Numbered from the stretch's first letter, positions 8,658 through 17,615 are shown. The stretch is 64,000 bases of DNA from Sinorhizobium terangae (GCF_029714365.1 NZ_CP121659.1:2542001-2606000); one strand, 5' to 3'. Notes: generated from the sequence alone by a model not told the origin. Numbers and translations are program-made.

Positions 8658-9458
8658 CTACCGGCCCGCAAGCAAGGAGGCCATGATGTAGGGTATCGGC
8701 CGGGCAGCGCGACCTTCGGTCAGGCTTTCGATGGCCGACCGTTTCGCCGCGCCGTCGCGCAGACGGGCGGAAATCTTGCCAAGCGGATGCTGAGAATGGA
8801 CCCGCATCGGCGCGCCCGGATCCTGCTCGATGAACAGGGCAAGGCTGCCGATCGAAAGCGGCCTTTCCAAATGCGGCTCGAATAGCTCCCTGAGGGGCGC
8901 CTCCATGCGCCGGGCGGTTTCCGGATTCAAGGCGCCCGTCAGCTTCATGTGAAAGCGATACTCGTCCATCACGTAGGGATCGCCCCAGCGATGGAGGTTG
9001 GTGAATTGCGGTGCGGTCAGCCGGTCCGGGTCACACCGTTCGATCTCGTCCTCGCTCATCGGCGCGCGAAACCTGTCGAATGCCTGGACGACACGGGCGG
9101 CGAGCAGGTGCATTTCATGGCTCGGCACCTGCGGCACCAGCCCCCAGCACTGGCTGAACCGGGCAACCTCCATCCGCGCGATTTCGAAGGGGGCCTCGGC
9201 GCTGGCAAAATGCATCAGCGCCTTCAGCAGCTCGGTCTCGTTGGTCGCCTCGTTGAGGCAGAACGGCGCCATGATCATGGCATGAAAGCCGAAGCGGCGG
9301 GGTGCTGCCGTGTGGAAGGCGATCTCCGGAACGCTCAGTCCGGCAACGGAAGGCAGTTCCGTCGGCTCATCCGAATAGACGTTCCGCCCGAGCCAGCTGG
9401 CGGCCACCGCCGACAGCGGGTCCCCCATAGGTGGAGTGAAACAAATGGCGTAACGCAT
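8658..9458 (-). CDS. DUF1045 family protein (2H-phosphoesterase-like)
   Basis: A 266-residue protein of the DUF1045 family, often listed as a putative phosphonate-metabolism protein. MRYAICFTPP at the start, RRFGFHAMIMAPF and EMHLLAARVVQAF give the two spaced His-containing motifs of a 2H phosphoesterase fold. No phosphonate gene is nearby. The gene lies 82 bases upstream of puuE on the same strand, which suggests a link to purine breakdown rather than phosphonates. The substrate is unknown. Confidence 0.8.
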   Translation of the reverse strand: MRYAICFTPPMGDPLSAVAASWLGRNVYSDEPTELPSVAGLSVPEIAFHTAAPRRFGFHAMIMAPFCLNEATNETELLKALMHFASAEAPFEIARMEVARFSQCWGLVPQVPSHEMHLLAARVVQAFDRFRAPMSEDEIERCDPDRLTAPQFTNLHRWGDPYVMDEYRFHMKLTGALNPETARRMEAPLRELFEPHLERPLSIGSLALFIEQDPGAPMRVHSQHPLGKISARLRDGAAKRSAIESLTEGRAARPIPYIMASLLAGR

Positions 9459-9931
9459 GGCGCATGCTCCGGAAGTCCGTGGATGGCCCGCCTATTAGGT
9501 GATTTGCGTGACAGATTAACGAAGTTGGAGGCTCGGAACCGGGCCAAAAATCGATCGTTTAAAGCGACCGAAGCGTCTCATGCGAAGCATGATGGACGGT
9601 GGAAACACGCGATGTCCAACCCCGCCAACGCTCGTCGACGTTCCGTACGCCGATCCGGCAGGGCCCTATTGTCAACACAATAAGTGCAGTTACTACGCCG
9701 CAGCGCTTCCCTTGAAGCGTGGAAAATCGCGCAATGGTGCAAGGCAGCAACCTGCCGTTTTGAGCACCGCCGCGCCGGAGGAAATCTACCCGCGGTTTCC
9801 TTTGAAGGTTGGTAGTGGCCGTCTGCGAGGCGGCGAATGCCTTGTTATCTCGAGAGAGATCCCGGCGACCGACCGCGCACACTCAGCACGAGTACCGAAG
9901 CGACCAGCGGGGATCAGAGCGAGGGCAGGCT
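9459..9931. other. gene-free stretch between DUF1045 and glycosyltransferase genes
   Basis: These 473 bases separate two divergent genes and hold no convincing coding region. An inverted repeat TATTGT-CAAC-ACAATA lies at 9667-9682 and could be an operator for either side. Open frames here have no recognisable family and poor start signals. Confidence 0.5.
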
Positions 9932-10987
9932 TTGCTGAACCAAACTTCTGTATCCATCATCATCACCAACTATAATTACGCACGCTTTCTCAGGCGCTGT
10001 GTTGACAGCGCCCTGGCTCAAGATCACGCAAATACCGAGGTTATCGTCGTCGACGACGCCTCATCCGATGGATCGCCAGACATCATTCGATCATACGGCG
10101 ACAGGATCCGCGCCTGTCTGCGACCGGCAAACGGCGGACACGCGGCCGCCTTCAACACCGGTTTTGCCGCGAGCTCTGGCGACATCGTGTTCTTCCTGGA
10201 CGCCGACGACTATCTCTATCCGGCTGCCGTATCCGAGGTCGTCAATGCATGGGACCCCTCGACCGCGCAGTTTCAGTTCAGGCTTGATCTCGTCGACCAG
10301 CGAGAAAGGGCAATGGATATCTATCCGCCACCGGAGCAGCCCTTCGACACCGGCGACGTGACGCCAAAACTGTTTCATCGCGGCCGCTATCAGACGACGG
10401 TCACCAGCGGCCTCGCCTTCGCCCGTTCGGCTCTGGAAGCGGTGATGCCGATCCCGGAGGGAGAATTCAGGCAAGGAGCGGATGGCTATCTTGCAACTGT
10501 GGCGCCGTTGCATGGACAGGTCCACGCCACCGACGATTGCCTCGGGGCATACCGCATGCATGGTTCCAATCATTCGCTGTTTGCCGAGAAGCTGGCCGAG
10601 CGGGCCCGCTGGCGCATGCAACATGACTTCCGCCGCCTTGAGGCTCTTTCCGCCGAGGCAAAGGCCACTGGATCGCACTTGCAGCCCGGGATCGTCATGC
10701 GCGACCCGACCCACCTCGAAGAGCGGCTTGCCTCCTTGTGCATCGAGGAAGCGCGGCACCCGGTCAGAAGTGACTCGCGGCTGCGCCTGGCAGCAGCCGG
10801 GGCAACCGCCAGCCTTGGCATGAACTACTCTATCCGAAGGCGTGCCGTGGAGGCGGCCTGGTTCCTTGCCGTCGGGGTGCTTCCGCGGCAACTGGCGACG
10901 TCGGTGCTCTCCTGGAAGCTCGTGGCATCGTCCCGCCCGGCCTTCCTGTCTCTGCTGTCAAAAACCATACGGCGCGCAATGGGCTAG
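9932..10987 (+). CDS. GT2 family glycosyltransferase
   Basis: A 351-residue family 2 glycosyltransferase. The GT-A nucleotide-sugar fold is clear: SIIITNYNYARFLRRC at residues ~6-21, VIVVDDASSDGS, and the metal-binding FFLDADDYL. The C-terminal third is helical and not recognised. I choose the TTG at 9932 because AGGGCAGG precedes it and the family domain starts immediately; an in-frame GTG at 9809 would add about 40 residues with no similarity. It stands alone, so acceptor and polymer are unknown; surface polysaccharide is likely. Confidence 0.8.
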   Translation: MLNQTSVSIIITNYNYARFLRRCVDSALAQDHANTEVIVVDDASSDGSPDIIRSYGDRIRACLRPANGGHAAAFNTGFAASSGDIVFFLDADDYLYPAAVSEVVNAWDPSTAQFQFRLDLVDQRERAMDIYPPPEQPFDTGDVTPKLFHRGRYQTTVTSGLAFARSALEAVMPIPEGEFRQGADGYLATVAPLHGQVHATDDCLGAYRMHGSNHSLFAEKLAERARWRMQHDFRRLEALSAEAKATGSHLQPGIVMRDPTHLEERLASLCIEEARHPVRSDSRLRLAAAGATASLGMNYSIRRRAVEAAWFLAVGVLPRQLATSVLSWKLVASSRPAFLSLLSKTIRRAMG

Positions 10988-11047
10988 AGAATTTTGCAGT
11001 CAGGTGGGATCACCTGACGTCGCACAAATGCGGCAAAAACAAACAGA

Positions 11048-11088
11048 TAGAGCGGTTGCGCGAACGCACGTGAGCGCATCCCGCTCTA
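11048..11088. repeat. hairpin TAGAGCGG...CCGCTCTA, abutting repeat A copy 2
   Basis: Perfect 8-base arms at 11048-11055 and 11081-11088 enclose 25 bases. It resembles the family B rhizobial repeats at its ends and directly joins the family A element at 11085, making a composite mosaic element between two convergent genes. It may serve as a two-way transcript end. Confidence 0.5.
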
Positions 11089-11137
11089 AAGTGCAACAGC
11101 ATCCTTTGTGCGTCTCGTAGACGCGCGGCGCTGTAGG
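11085..11137 (-). repeat. mosaic intergenic repeat family A, copy 2
   Basis: Read on the minus strand it runs CCTACAGCGCCGCGCGTC to GCACTTTAGAG, matching the first half of copies 1 and 3. It ends directly against the stop codon of the FAD oxidoreductase gene (11138). The second half seen in the other copies is replaced here by the TAGAGCGG hairpin. Confidence 0.75.
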
Positions 11138-12304
11138 TCAAGGAGCACCCTCGGGCCGGCTGCGGCCTTGCTGCCGCAGCGCCGCCATGTGGTGCGCGCA
11201 CGCAAAGGACTCGGGAAGAGCGACGGTCGGCCGCCCAATGATGTCGTCGATCACGAAACGCGCCAGGGCGTGTGCGATGCCGAAACTGACTTTGAAGCCG
11301 CCGGTCAGCACGGACAGATTGTCGTGATCGGGATGGCGGCCGACGATCGGCTCGCGCCCGGTTGCCTTCGGGCGCAGTCCGGCCCAACGCTCGATGACCC
11401 GCGCGCCGCGCAACGCGGGCGCTAAAGCTTCGGCTCGCCGGATCAATGCATCCAGTTGATTGTCCGTCGAATAGGGCTCGTCGAAGCGATTCTCGCTGGT
11501 GCTGCCGATCGCCACATGACCATCTTCGTGCGCGACGATGTAGAGCCCATCGGTAAAGATGATTGGCGAAGCCGGATCGATATCTGCGCGAAGCAGCGCC
11601 GCCTGCCCCTTGACCGCACCGCCGCTCGGCGCCTGCGCCGAATGCGCCAGGCGATCGATCAGGCCAAAGCACTCGACCCCGGCGGAGAGGATGCAATGTC
11701 CGAAGGACATCTCCCTCTCGCCCGCGAGCAAGAGCCGTCCGTGTTGAGGATCGAGCGAGACAACCTCGGCACCCTCTTCGACACGGACATGGGGGAATTG
11801 CGCAAGCGCGGTCCTGAGCAGTTGCACAAGGCGCCGCGGCGCCACTCTCGCAGCCAGCGTGTCATGGATAATGCCGAAGGAGGCCGCCTCCGACGCCGGC
11901 CAGTCGCAGTCGGAATCCACATCCCGGACATGCCAGTGGAACCGGCGCACGCCGGCAATCCAATGCCGTGCCGCATCCCGCTCGTGGTCGAGAGCGATCT
12001 CCCTCAGATGCGGCTTGGCGAGCGGCATGATCCGGCCGCAGCGGCGATAATCGGCCGATAGTCCGGTCGCGCGCTGCAGTTCGGCGATCTCGTCTTCGAG
12101 CGCGACCAATGCATCGAACTGGAATTGTTTCTTTGCGTTCCACCGGTCGGGCATGTGCGGCATCAGCGCGCCAAGCAGGCCTCCGCTCGCACCCGCGCCG
12201 ATGCTCCTGCGCTCGACAAGGCACGTGCCGATGCCCGCCCGGCCGGCCATGACGGCGGCCCACAGCCCCATGATACCGCCGCCCACGATCAAAAGTTCAC
12301 TCAT
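11138..12304 (-). CDS. FAD-dependent oxidoreductase (DAO family), possible MnmC oxidase half
   Basis: A 388-residue D-amino-acid-oxidase-type flavoprotein. The N-terminal Rossmann motif is LLIVGGGIMGLWAA (residues ~3-16), and the C-terminal FAD segment is LRPKATGREPIVGR...VLTGGFKVSFG. It is divergent from an mnmD gene only 107 bases away. In many gammaproteobacteria MnmD and an FAD oxidase of this fold are fused as MnmC, which converts cmnm5U34 to mnm5U34 in tRNA. I infer this may be the missing oxidase half, but glycine-oxidase-like or other amine oxidase roles remain possible. Confidence 0.7.
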   Translation of the reverse strand: MSELLIVGGGIMGLWAAVMAGRAGIGTCLVERRSIGAGASGGLLGALMPHMPDRWNAKKQFQFDALVALEDEIAELQRATGLSADYRRCGRIMPLAKPHLREIALDHERDAARHWIAGVRRFHWHVRDVDSDCDWPASEAASFGIIHDTLAARVAPRRLVQLLRTALAQFPHVRVEEGAEVVSLDPQHGRLLLAGEREMSFGHCILSAGVECFGLIDRLAHSAQAPSGGAVKGQAALLRADIDPASPIIFTDGLYIVAHEDGHVAIGSTSENRFDEPYSTDNQLDALIRRAEALAPALRGARVIERWAGLRPKATGREPIVGRHPDHDNLSVLTGGFKVSFGIAHALARFVIDDIIGRPTVALPESFACAHHMAALRQQGRSRPEGAP

Positions 12305-12411
12305 CGATTGACCTTCCGCGGCATAATTCCGTAGATCGAATCCGATCGAAGGAAAAATTATGCAGCGTTTCACCCTTGTGCATCTTCAAAGGGTCGGAAG
12401 ACGACCACGCC

Positions 12412-13131
12412 ATGACAGCAACTGATTTCCACCAGAGCCATCCGCCATCGCGGCAAAGCCTTGAATGGCACGAGGGCGATATGCCCTACTCGAGGGAGTT
12501 TGGCGATCACTTTTATTGCCGCACGGACGGCCGGCTGGAATGCGGCCATGTCTTCCTCTCCGGCAACAGGCTGCCGCAACGCTGGCAGGCGGCGGAAAGC
12601 TTCGTCATAGGCGAGCTCGGTTTCGGCACCGGCCTCAATTTCTGCGAAACGTGGCGGCAATGGAAACAGACGCGAACGGCGATGGGCCGGCTGCACTTCA
12701 TCTCCTTCGAGCGTTTCCCAATGCCGGCAGCCGACATCGGCCGGGCGCTTTCGCACTGGACGGAAATTTCCGAGGAAAAACGGGCGCATGTTGCGAGCTG
12801 GCCGGAAGCACCGGAAGGCAACGTCGATCTCGAATTCGCCGATGGAGTTCGGTTGACGGTGGTGTGCGGGCCTGCGCTTGAGAACCTCGCCACCTCGGTG
12901 CATACATTCGACGCCTGGTATCTCGATGGTTTTGCTCCTTCCCGCAACCCGGACATGTGGTCACGGGAACTGATGCGGCTGGTGTTCGACAAGGCGGCGT
13001 CCGGCGGCACCTTCGCGACCTATGCCGCCGCCGGCTTCGTCCGACGGAATCTCGAAGCGGCCGGCTTCATCGTCGAGCGGCTCCCAGGTTTCGCCGGCAA
13101 ACGCGAGATGCTGCGCGGCGACAAGCCCTGA
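12412..13131 (+). CDS. mnmD: tRNA U34 methylaminomethyl methyltransferase domain protein
   Basis: A 239-residue stand-alone MnmD, the SAM-dependent enzyme that methylates nm5U34 to mnm5U34 in tRNA wobble positions. FVIGELGFGTGLNF is the SAM-binding loop and WYLDGFAPSRNPDMWS is the signature of the MnmD/MnmC N-terminal domain. ATG 12412 begins the family homology (MTATDFHQ...); the longer frame from 12376 is less likely. It lies head-to-head with the FAD oxidoreductase, so the two could share a promoter region and a pathway. Confidence 0.88.
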   Translation: MTATDFHQSHPPSRQSLEWHEGDMPYSREFGDHFYCRTDGRLECGHVFLSGNRLPQRWQAAESFVIGELGFGTGLNFCETWRQWKQTRTAMGRLHFISFERFPMPAADIGRALSHWTEISEEKRAHVASWPEAPEGNVDLEFADGVRLTVVCGPALENLATSVHTFDAWYLDGFAPSRNPDMWSRELMRLVFDKAASGGTFATYAAAGFVRRNLEAAGFIVERLPGFAGKREMLRGDKP

Positions 13132-13248
13132 TCTCGGCGCTTTTTCAACCTCCGCTACGCGGCACGAAGCGAACTGTCGCAAATGGCGGGGCATGGCGCG
13201 TCAAAATCTGCGACAGAGATCCAACGGAAAAGCGGGGGTGGATCTTTC

Positions 13249-14829
13249 ATGACCGACAATCAATTCCGGGACGCTGCGGCAGGCGAAACCTCACCGCTGG
13301 AGCGACGCCGCCGACCCGGCGGCCGAGCCGCGGAACGGTCACGAAAGCCGGCGGCCACGAAATACCTCAACCTCGTCAACACGCTGGCCACGTCGACGGT
13401 CCTTTCGGAAGACGCGCTCGAAGCGATACATGACGCCTCCCTGACGATCCTCGAAGAAATCGGCATGGACATCATCCTACCGGAGGCGCGCGACCGCATG
13501 AAGGCGGCCGGCGCGGACGTAACGCCCGGCACGGATCGCGTCCGCTTCGACCGCGGTCTGATCATGGAGATGATCGCGTCGGCTCCCCCCAGTTTCACAA
13601 TGCATGCGCGCAACCCAGCGCGAAACGTCGAGATCGGCGGCAACAATCTCGTTTTCGCGCAGATTGCCAGCGCGCCTTTCGTCGCCGACCGAGAGGGCGG
13701 CAGGCGCACCGGCAACCAGGAGGATTTCCGCAAACTGGTCAAGCTGGCGCAGTCTTACGACATCGTGCACACCACGGGCGGCTACCCGGTCGAACCGGTC
13801 GACCTCCATGCCTCAATCCGTCACCTGGATTGCCTCTCGGACATGGTGAAGCTGACCGACAAGGTGTTTCATGCCTATTCGCTCGGTCGCCAGCGCAACA
13901 TCGACGGCATCGAAATCGCCCGTATCGGCCGCGGCATCCCGATGGAGCAGATGGAACGGGAGCCGTCGCTCTTCACGATCATCAACACCTCGTCGCCGCT
14001 TCGCCTCGACGGCCCGATGCTTCAGGGCATCATCGAAATGTCGTCGCGCAATCAGGTGGTCGTCGTCACGCCCTTCACGCTCGCCGGCGCCATGGCGCCG
14101 GTCACCATCGCCGGCGCTCTCGTACAGCAGAACGCCGAGGCGCTTTGCGGCATTGCCTTTACCCAGATGGTGCGCAAGGGCGCTCCGGTCATGTATGGCG
14201 GCTTCACCTCGAATGTCGACATGAAGACCGGCGCGCCGGCCTTCGGGACGCCGGAATACATGAAGGCCGTCATCGCCGGCGGCCAGCTTGCGCGCAAGTA
14301 CAACCTTCCCTACCGCACATCCAACACCAACGCGGCAAACACGCTCGACGCGCAAGCCGCCTATGAGTCGGCACTTTCGCTGTGGGCGCTGACCCAGGGC
14401 GGCGGCAATTTCGTGATGCACGCGGCCGGCTGGACCGAGGGCGGCCTGACGGCCTCTTTCGAGAAGTTCATCCTCGATGTCGATATGCTGCAGATGGTGG
14501 CCGAATTCCTCAAGCCGCTCGACGTCAGCGGGGATGCGCTCGGTCTCGACGCCGTGCGCGACGTCGGTCCAGGCGGACACTATTTTGGTACGCTGCACAC
14601 GCTTCAGCGCTACGAAACGGCTTTCTACTCGCCGATCCTTTCCGATTGGCGGAATTACGAGACTTGGACCGAGGCGGGCCGGCCGACCACCTATGATCAT
14701 GCCAACCGCGTCTTCAAGCAGAAACTCAACGAATATGAGCGCCCGCCGCTCGATCCGGCGATAGAAGAAGAACTCGACGCTTTCGTCGCCAGGCGCAAAC
14801 AAGAAGGCGGCGTGCCGACGGATTTCTGA
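13249..14829 (+). CDS. MttB-like trimethylamine methyltransferase family protein
   Basis: A 526-residue member of the MttB superfamily, whose characterised members transfer a methyl group from methylated amines such as trimethylamine or glycine betaine to a corrinoid protein. The frame has no internal amber codon, so this is a non-pyrrolysine member. EDALEAIHDASLTILEEIGMDI and the barrel segments TNAANTLDAQAAYES and GGGNFVMHAAGWTEGGL are family-typical. GGGGGTGG precedes ATG 13249. No corrinoid protein or corrinoid methyltransferase partner is in the window. Its quaternary-amine substrate is unknown. Confidence 0.85.
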   Translation: MTDNQFRDAAAGETSPLERRRRPGGRAAERSRKPAATKYLNLVNTLATSTVLSEDALEAIHDASLTILEEIGMDIILPEARDRMKAAGADVTPGTDRVRFDRGLIMEMIASAPPSFTMHARNPARNVEIGGNNLVFAQIASAPFVADREGGRRTGNQEDFRKLVKLAQSYDIVHTTGGYPVEPVDLHASIRHLDCLSDMVKLTDKVFHAYSLGRQRNIDGIEIARIGRGIPMEQMEREPSLFTIINTSSPLRLDGPMLQGIIEMSSRNQVVVVTPFTLAGAMAPVTIAGALVQQNAEALCGIAFTQMVRKGAPVMYGGFTSNVDMKTGAPAFGTPEYMKAVIAGGQLARKYNLPYRTSNTNAANTLDAQAAYESALSLWALTQGGGNFVMHAAGWTEGGLTASFEKFILDVDMLQMVAEFLKPLDVSGDALGLDAVRDVGPGGHYFGTLHTLQRYETAFYSPILSDWRNYETWTEAGRPTTYDHANRVFKQKLNEYERPPLDPAIEEELDAFVARRKQEGGVPTDF

Positions 14830-14868
14830 CGGAACGCCGAGAGCTTATCGCGTGGAAGCAAGTTTGCG

Positions 14869-15318
14869 CTACGGAAACACCACGGAGCGGACCGTTGCGA
14901 TCAACTGGTCCGTGGGCGCCGCGACGCAGTTGCGATCGATCTCCGCAAGGGTCCTTTCCTTGACCTGGGGCGACAGCAGCTTTCTGAGGTCGCCCAGTGT
15001 CTTGGGCGCGGCGCAGATCACAAGGTTCTCGAAGGCGTGCTCAAGCGCATAGTGGTCGAGTTTCCCGGCAATCTCCATGGCGAAGCGGTGCTGCTCCTCG
15101 CGAACCGGATCGCTGCTGTATTCCATCGCCGAACGGCCATAGCCGACCGACGTATGGCTGCGGCCGGGTTTGTCGGCCATGATATCTTGAGCACGCTTGG
15201 TTTCGATTTCGTATGTCTCCACTTCCGGTTGCTGGCGTCCATCCTTCAGCAGGTTGACGTCCTTGAAGATGCGCGCCGTGTTTCCGTCGGCTGCCAGTAT
15301 CCAAATCCGGTTCCGCAC
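14869..15318 (-). CDS. host attachment family protein
   Basis: A 149-residue protein of the family annotated as required for attachment to host cells (baeRF/Host_attach type). It starts with RNRIWILAADGNTARIF, has a polar middle with GRSHTSVGYGRSAMEYSSD and a C-terminal LVICAAPKTLGDLRKLLS. I choose GTG 15318 because GGGGAG stands six bases upstream. The attachment role was assigned to a plant-associated Agrobacterium gene and is not proven for all members; the fold resembles the RNase E-like/eRF1 group, so an RNA- or ribosome-related role is possible. Confidence 0.8.
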   Translation of the reverse strand: MRNRIWILAADGNTARIFKDVNLLKDGRQQPEVETYEIETKRAQDIMADKPGRSHTSVGYGRSAMEYSSDPVREEQHRFAMEIAGKLDHYALEHAFENLVICAAPKTLGDLRKLLSPQVKERTLAEIDRNCVAAPTDQLIATVRSVVFP

Positions 15319-15438
15319 TATTTTCTCCCCTGTGTCGTGGATGGCAGATAGGTCGGTGAAGGTCATCAGGCAGAACGGCCGAAGCCGTTTCAGGTTCCCT
15401 TCTGCTGAAATCTTTCACACGCAGTGCGCGCGGCCGGA

Positions 15439-16113
15439 CTACATTCGGGTAAGATAGGCGTCGAAGCTGCGTTCCGGCGTTGGTTCGTATTGCTCCCGCT
15501 CGGTCGTGAGCGAAGTGATCCTGTCAACCCGAAAATCACGGAAGTCCTGACGCAATTCACACCAAGCCGTGAGCAGCCATTTGTGCCCGAAAACGCTGAG
15601 GCCGAGCGGCCAAATTGTACGCTCGGACGTCAGTTCTGCAAGACTTTCATACGTCACGTGCAGCTTCCGCCTGGTCGCAATCGCCTGACGTATTTCGCCG
15701 AGCAGCGGAGGCGGATCGGGCTGCATTGCCGAGCGGAAGGCCCTCAACGGTGCCTCTCTCAATCTTTTTGCGTGATCCGGCGGCAGCCCTTGTCCGATCT
15801 TCTCTATCGCCTCGCGCGCAGCTTGCGCCAGCCGCCTATCCCCGAGCATCTGAACGGCGCGGGCGCCAAATGCGATTGCCTCCAGTTGCTCGAAGGTGAA
15901 GGTGAGCGGCGGCGCATCAAAGGCCTCCCGCAGCAGGTAACCCACGCCGCGTTCACCATCGATCGGCGCTCCCGATGCCATCAGGTGCTCCATGTCGCGA
16001 TAGATCGTGCGTGGCGCGACTTCCATCCTTTCGGCAATCTCCCGCGCCGTCATTGCCTTCCCGGATGCGCGCATGAGTTGAATGATGCGAAACAACCGAT
16101 CGGCGGGCCGCAT
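15439..16113 (-). CDS. YafY-type WYL-domain transcriptional regulator
   Basis: A 224-residue regulator with an N-terminal HTH_11 domain (RPADRLFRIIQLMR...REIAERMEVAPRTIYRDMEHL) and a C-terminal WYL domain (KLHVTYES...RTIWPLGLSVFGHKWLLTAWCELR). WYL domains sense small ligands, often nucleotides. ATG 16113 starts the homology. It is divergent from a small monooxygenase-like gene 82 bases away, which it probably controls. Confidence 0.88.
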   Translation of the reverse strand: MRPADRLFRIIQLMRASGKAMTAREIAERMEVAPRTIYRDMEHLMASGAPIDGERGVGYLLREAFDAPPLTFTFEQLEAIAFGARAVQMLGDRRLAQAAREAIEKIGQGLPPDHAKRLREAPLRAFRSAMQPDPPPLLGEIRQAIATRRKLHVTYESLAELTSERTIWPLGLSVFGHKWLLTAWCELRQDFRDFRVDRITSLTTEREQYEPTPERSFDAYLTRM

Positions 16114-16195
16114 GATTTCACCTCCCAAAGACTATGGCCATAAGGCTGGCAGTTGGGGTGTGGTTAAGTCAAGCTATATTGAAAAGGAGACTACG

Positions 16196-16498
16196 ATGAC
16201 GGCCCAACATGTACTCGAACTCGCAGTCTGCACCGTGCGGGACAAGAAGGCAGCACTCGTCGCTCGCAACCGCGCCATGCAGGCCGCCGTGTCCCGCTAT
16301 CCCGGTTTCGTCTCATGGCGCGCCGTGACCGCCTGCGAAATGACCGATCTGCTCGCCGACCTGGTCGAGTGGGAAACGCTCGATGCCGCCGAAGCGGCCG
16401 GCGAGCGGGTGCTGAACGACCCGGAATTTACGCCGTATATGGCGGCGGTCACGCGAGTAAGACTAATGCAGCACTTCGTCACCGAACGGCAGATCTGA
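16196..16498 (+). CDS. small ABM-like (dimeric alpha/beta barrel) protein
   Basis: A 100-residue protein whose pattern (VLELAVCTVRD..., YPGFVSWRAVT, DLVEWETLDAAEAAGE) fits the antibiotic-biosynthesis-monooxygenase-like dimeric alpha/beta barrel. AAAAGGAG gives an excellent ribosome site before ATG 16196. It faces the WYL regulator and is followed after 16 bases by an AlkC-like gene, so these two probably form an operon controlled by that regulator. The substrate is unknown. Confidence 0.6.
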   Translation: MTAQHVLELAVCTVRDKKAALVARNRAMQAAVSRYPGFVSWRAVTACEMTDLLADLVEWETLDAAEAAGERVLNDPEFTPYMAAVTRVRLMQHFVTERQI

Positions 16499-16514
16499 GT
16501 AAAGAAGACGGCCC

Positions 16515-17615
16515 ATGGCAGAACCGCTCAAGAACCTGTTGCATCCCGGCGTCGTCCTTGAAATCGCCACGCATCTGGGCCGGAGTGCGGCCGCATTCGA
16601 CCGCGAGCGCTTCATTGCGCTCGCAACACACGACCTGGATGCGCTCGAACTGATGCAGCGGTCACGACAGATCTGCGACGCCTTCTTTCAAACGCTGCCC
16701 GAAGATTTCCCCGCCGCCGCCGAGATACTGCAGCGCGCCCTGCCGAGAGACGACGTACCGGGGCTGAGCGGCTGGGCACTTCTTCCGGTGAACCAGTTCA
16801 TTGAGGCACGCGGCCTTGACCATTTCGAACTCTCGCTCTCGCTTCTGCGCCGTCTTACACCGCATTTCACTGCGGAATTCGGCATCCGCGCTTTCATCCG
16901 TCGAGACCAGCAACGAGCGATCACCACGATTTCCAGTTGGACCGGCGACAGCAACCACCATGTCCGGCGGCTGGCGAGCGAAGGCACGCGCCCGCGCCTG
17001 CCTTGGGCCATGCGCCTGCCGGAACTCATCCGCGATCCGCGCCCGATCCTTCCGATAATCGCCGCGCTGATCGACGACCCGGAAGATTACGTGCGCCGCT
17101 CCGTCGCCAACAGCCTCAACGACATTGCCAAGGATCATCCCGACCTCGTGGCGGAATTCGTCGCGGCGCATGTCGACGGCGCATCGCCGGAACGCTTGCG
17201 GCTGCTCCGCCACGCTTGCCGCACGCTCCTGAAGCAGGGCCATGTGGAGGCACTCGCCAACTTCGGCTTCGGTACATTGTCAGGCATCGATGCCAGCCTG
17301 ACGTTGGGCACGCCGCTTGTCCGCCTCGGCGAACATCTTCGCTTCGGCCTTGGAATACGGAACTCCGACACGGCCGTGCAAAAAGTCATGATCGACTTCG
17401 CCGTGCATCACCAGAAGGCGAACGGCACAATGTCGCCGAAAGTATTCAAGTGGACGACGATGACGCTCAAGCCAGGTGCAGCGCTCGAAATCGAAAAAAG
17501 CCACCCGATCCGCCCGATCACGACGCGACGCTACTATGCCGGCGCGCACAGGGTCGTCGTTCTGATCAACGGTCAACCGGTGGCTGGAGCCGATTTCGAG
17601 CTCGTGATCGACTGA
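16515..17615 (+). CDS. AlkC-like DNA alkylation repair protein with Ig-like tail
   Basis: A 366-residue protein of the AlkC/AlkD HEAT-like repeat superfamily of DNA glycosylases, which remove alkylated purines without base flipping. Helical repeats span about residues 1-250, including the conserved SNHHVRRLASEG and RLPWAMRLP. From ~260 to the end a beta-rich segment (LGEHLRFGLGIRNS..., VVVLINGQPVAGADFELVID) looks like the Ig-like domain present in one AlkC subgroup. It follows the ABM-like gene closely. A repair role is likely; the exact lesion cannot be read. Confidence 0.8.
   Translation: MAEPLKNLLHPGVVLEIATHLGRSAAAFDRERFIALATHDLDALELMQRSRQICDAFFQTLPEDFPAAAEILQRALPRDDVPGLSGWALLPVNQFIEARGLDHFELSLSLLRRLTPHFTAEFGIRAFIRRDQQRAITTISSWTGDSNHHVRRLASEGTRPRLPWAMRLPELIRDPRPILPIIAALIDDPEDYVRRSVANSLNDIAKDHPDLVAEFVAAHVDGASPERLRLLRHACRTLLKQGHVEALANFGFGTLSGIDASLTLGTPLVRLGEHLRFGLGIRNSDTAVQKVMIDFAVHHQKANGTMSPKVFKWTTMTLKPGAALEIEKSHPIRPITTRRYYAGAHRVVVLINGQPVAGADFELVID

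Noticed and set aside
13249..14829. Pyrrolysine-containing MttB
   Set aside because: There is no internal amber codon and no pyrrolysine gene in the window.
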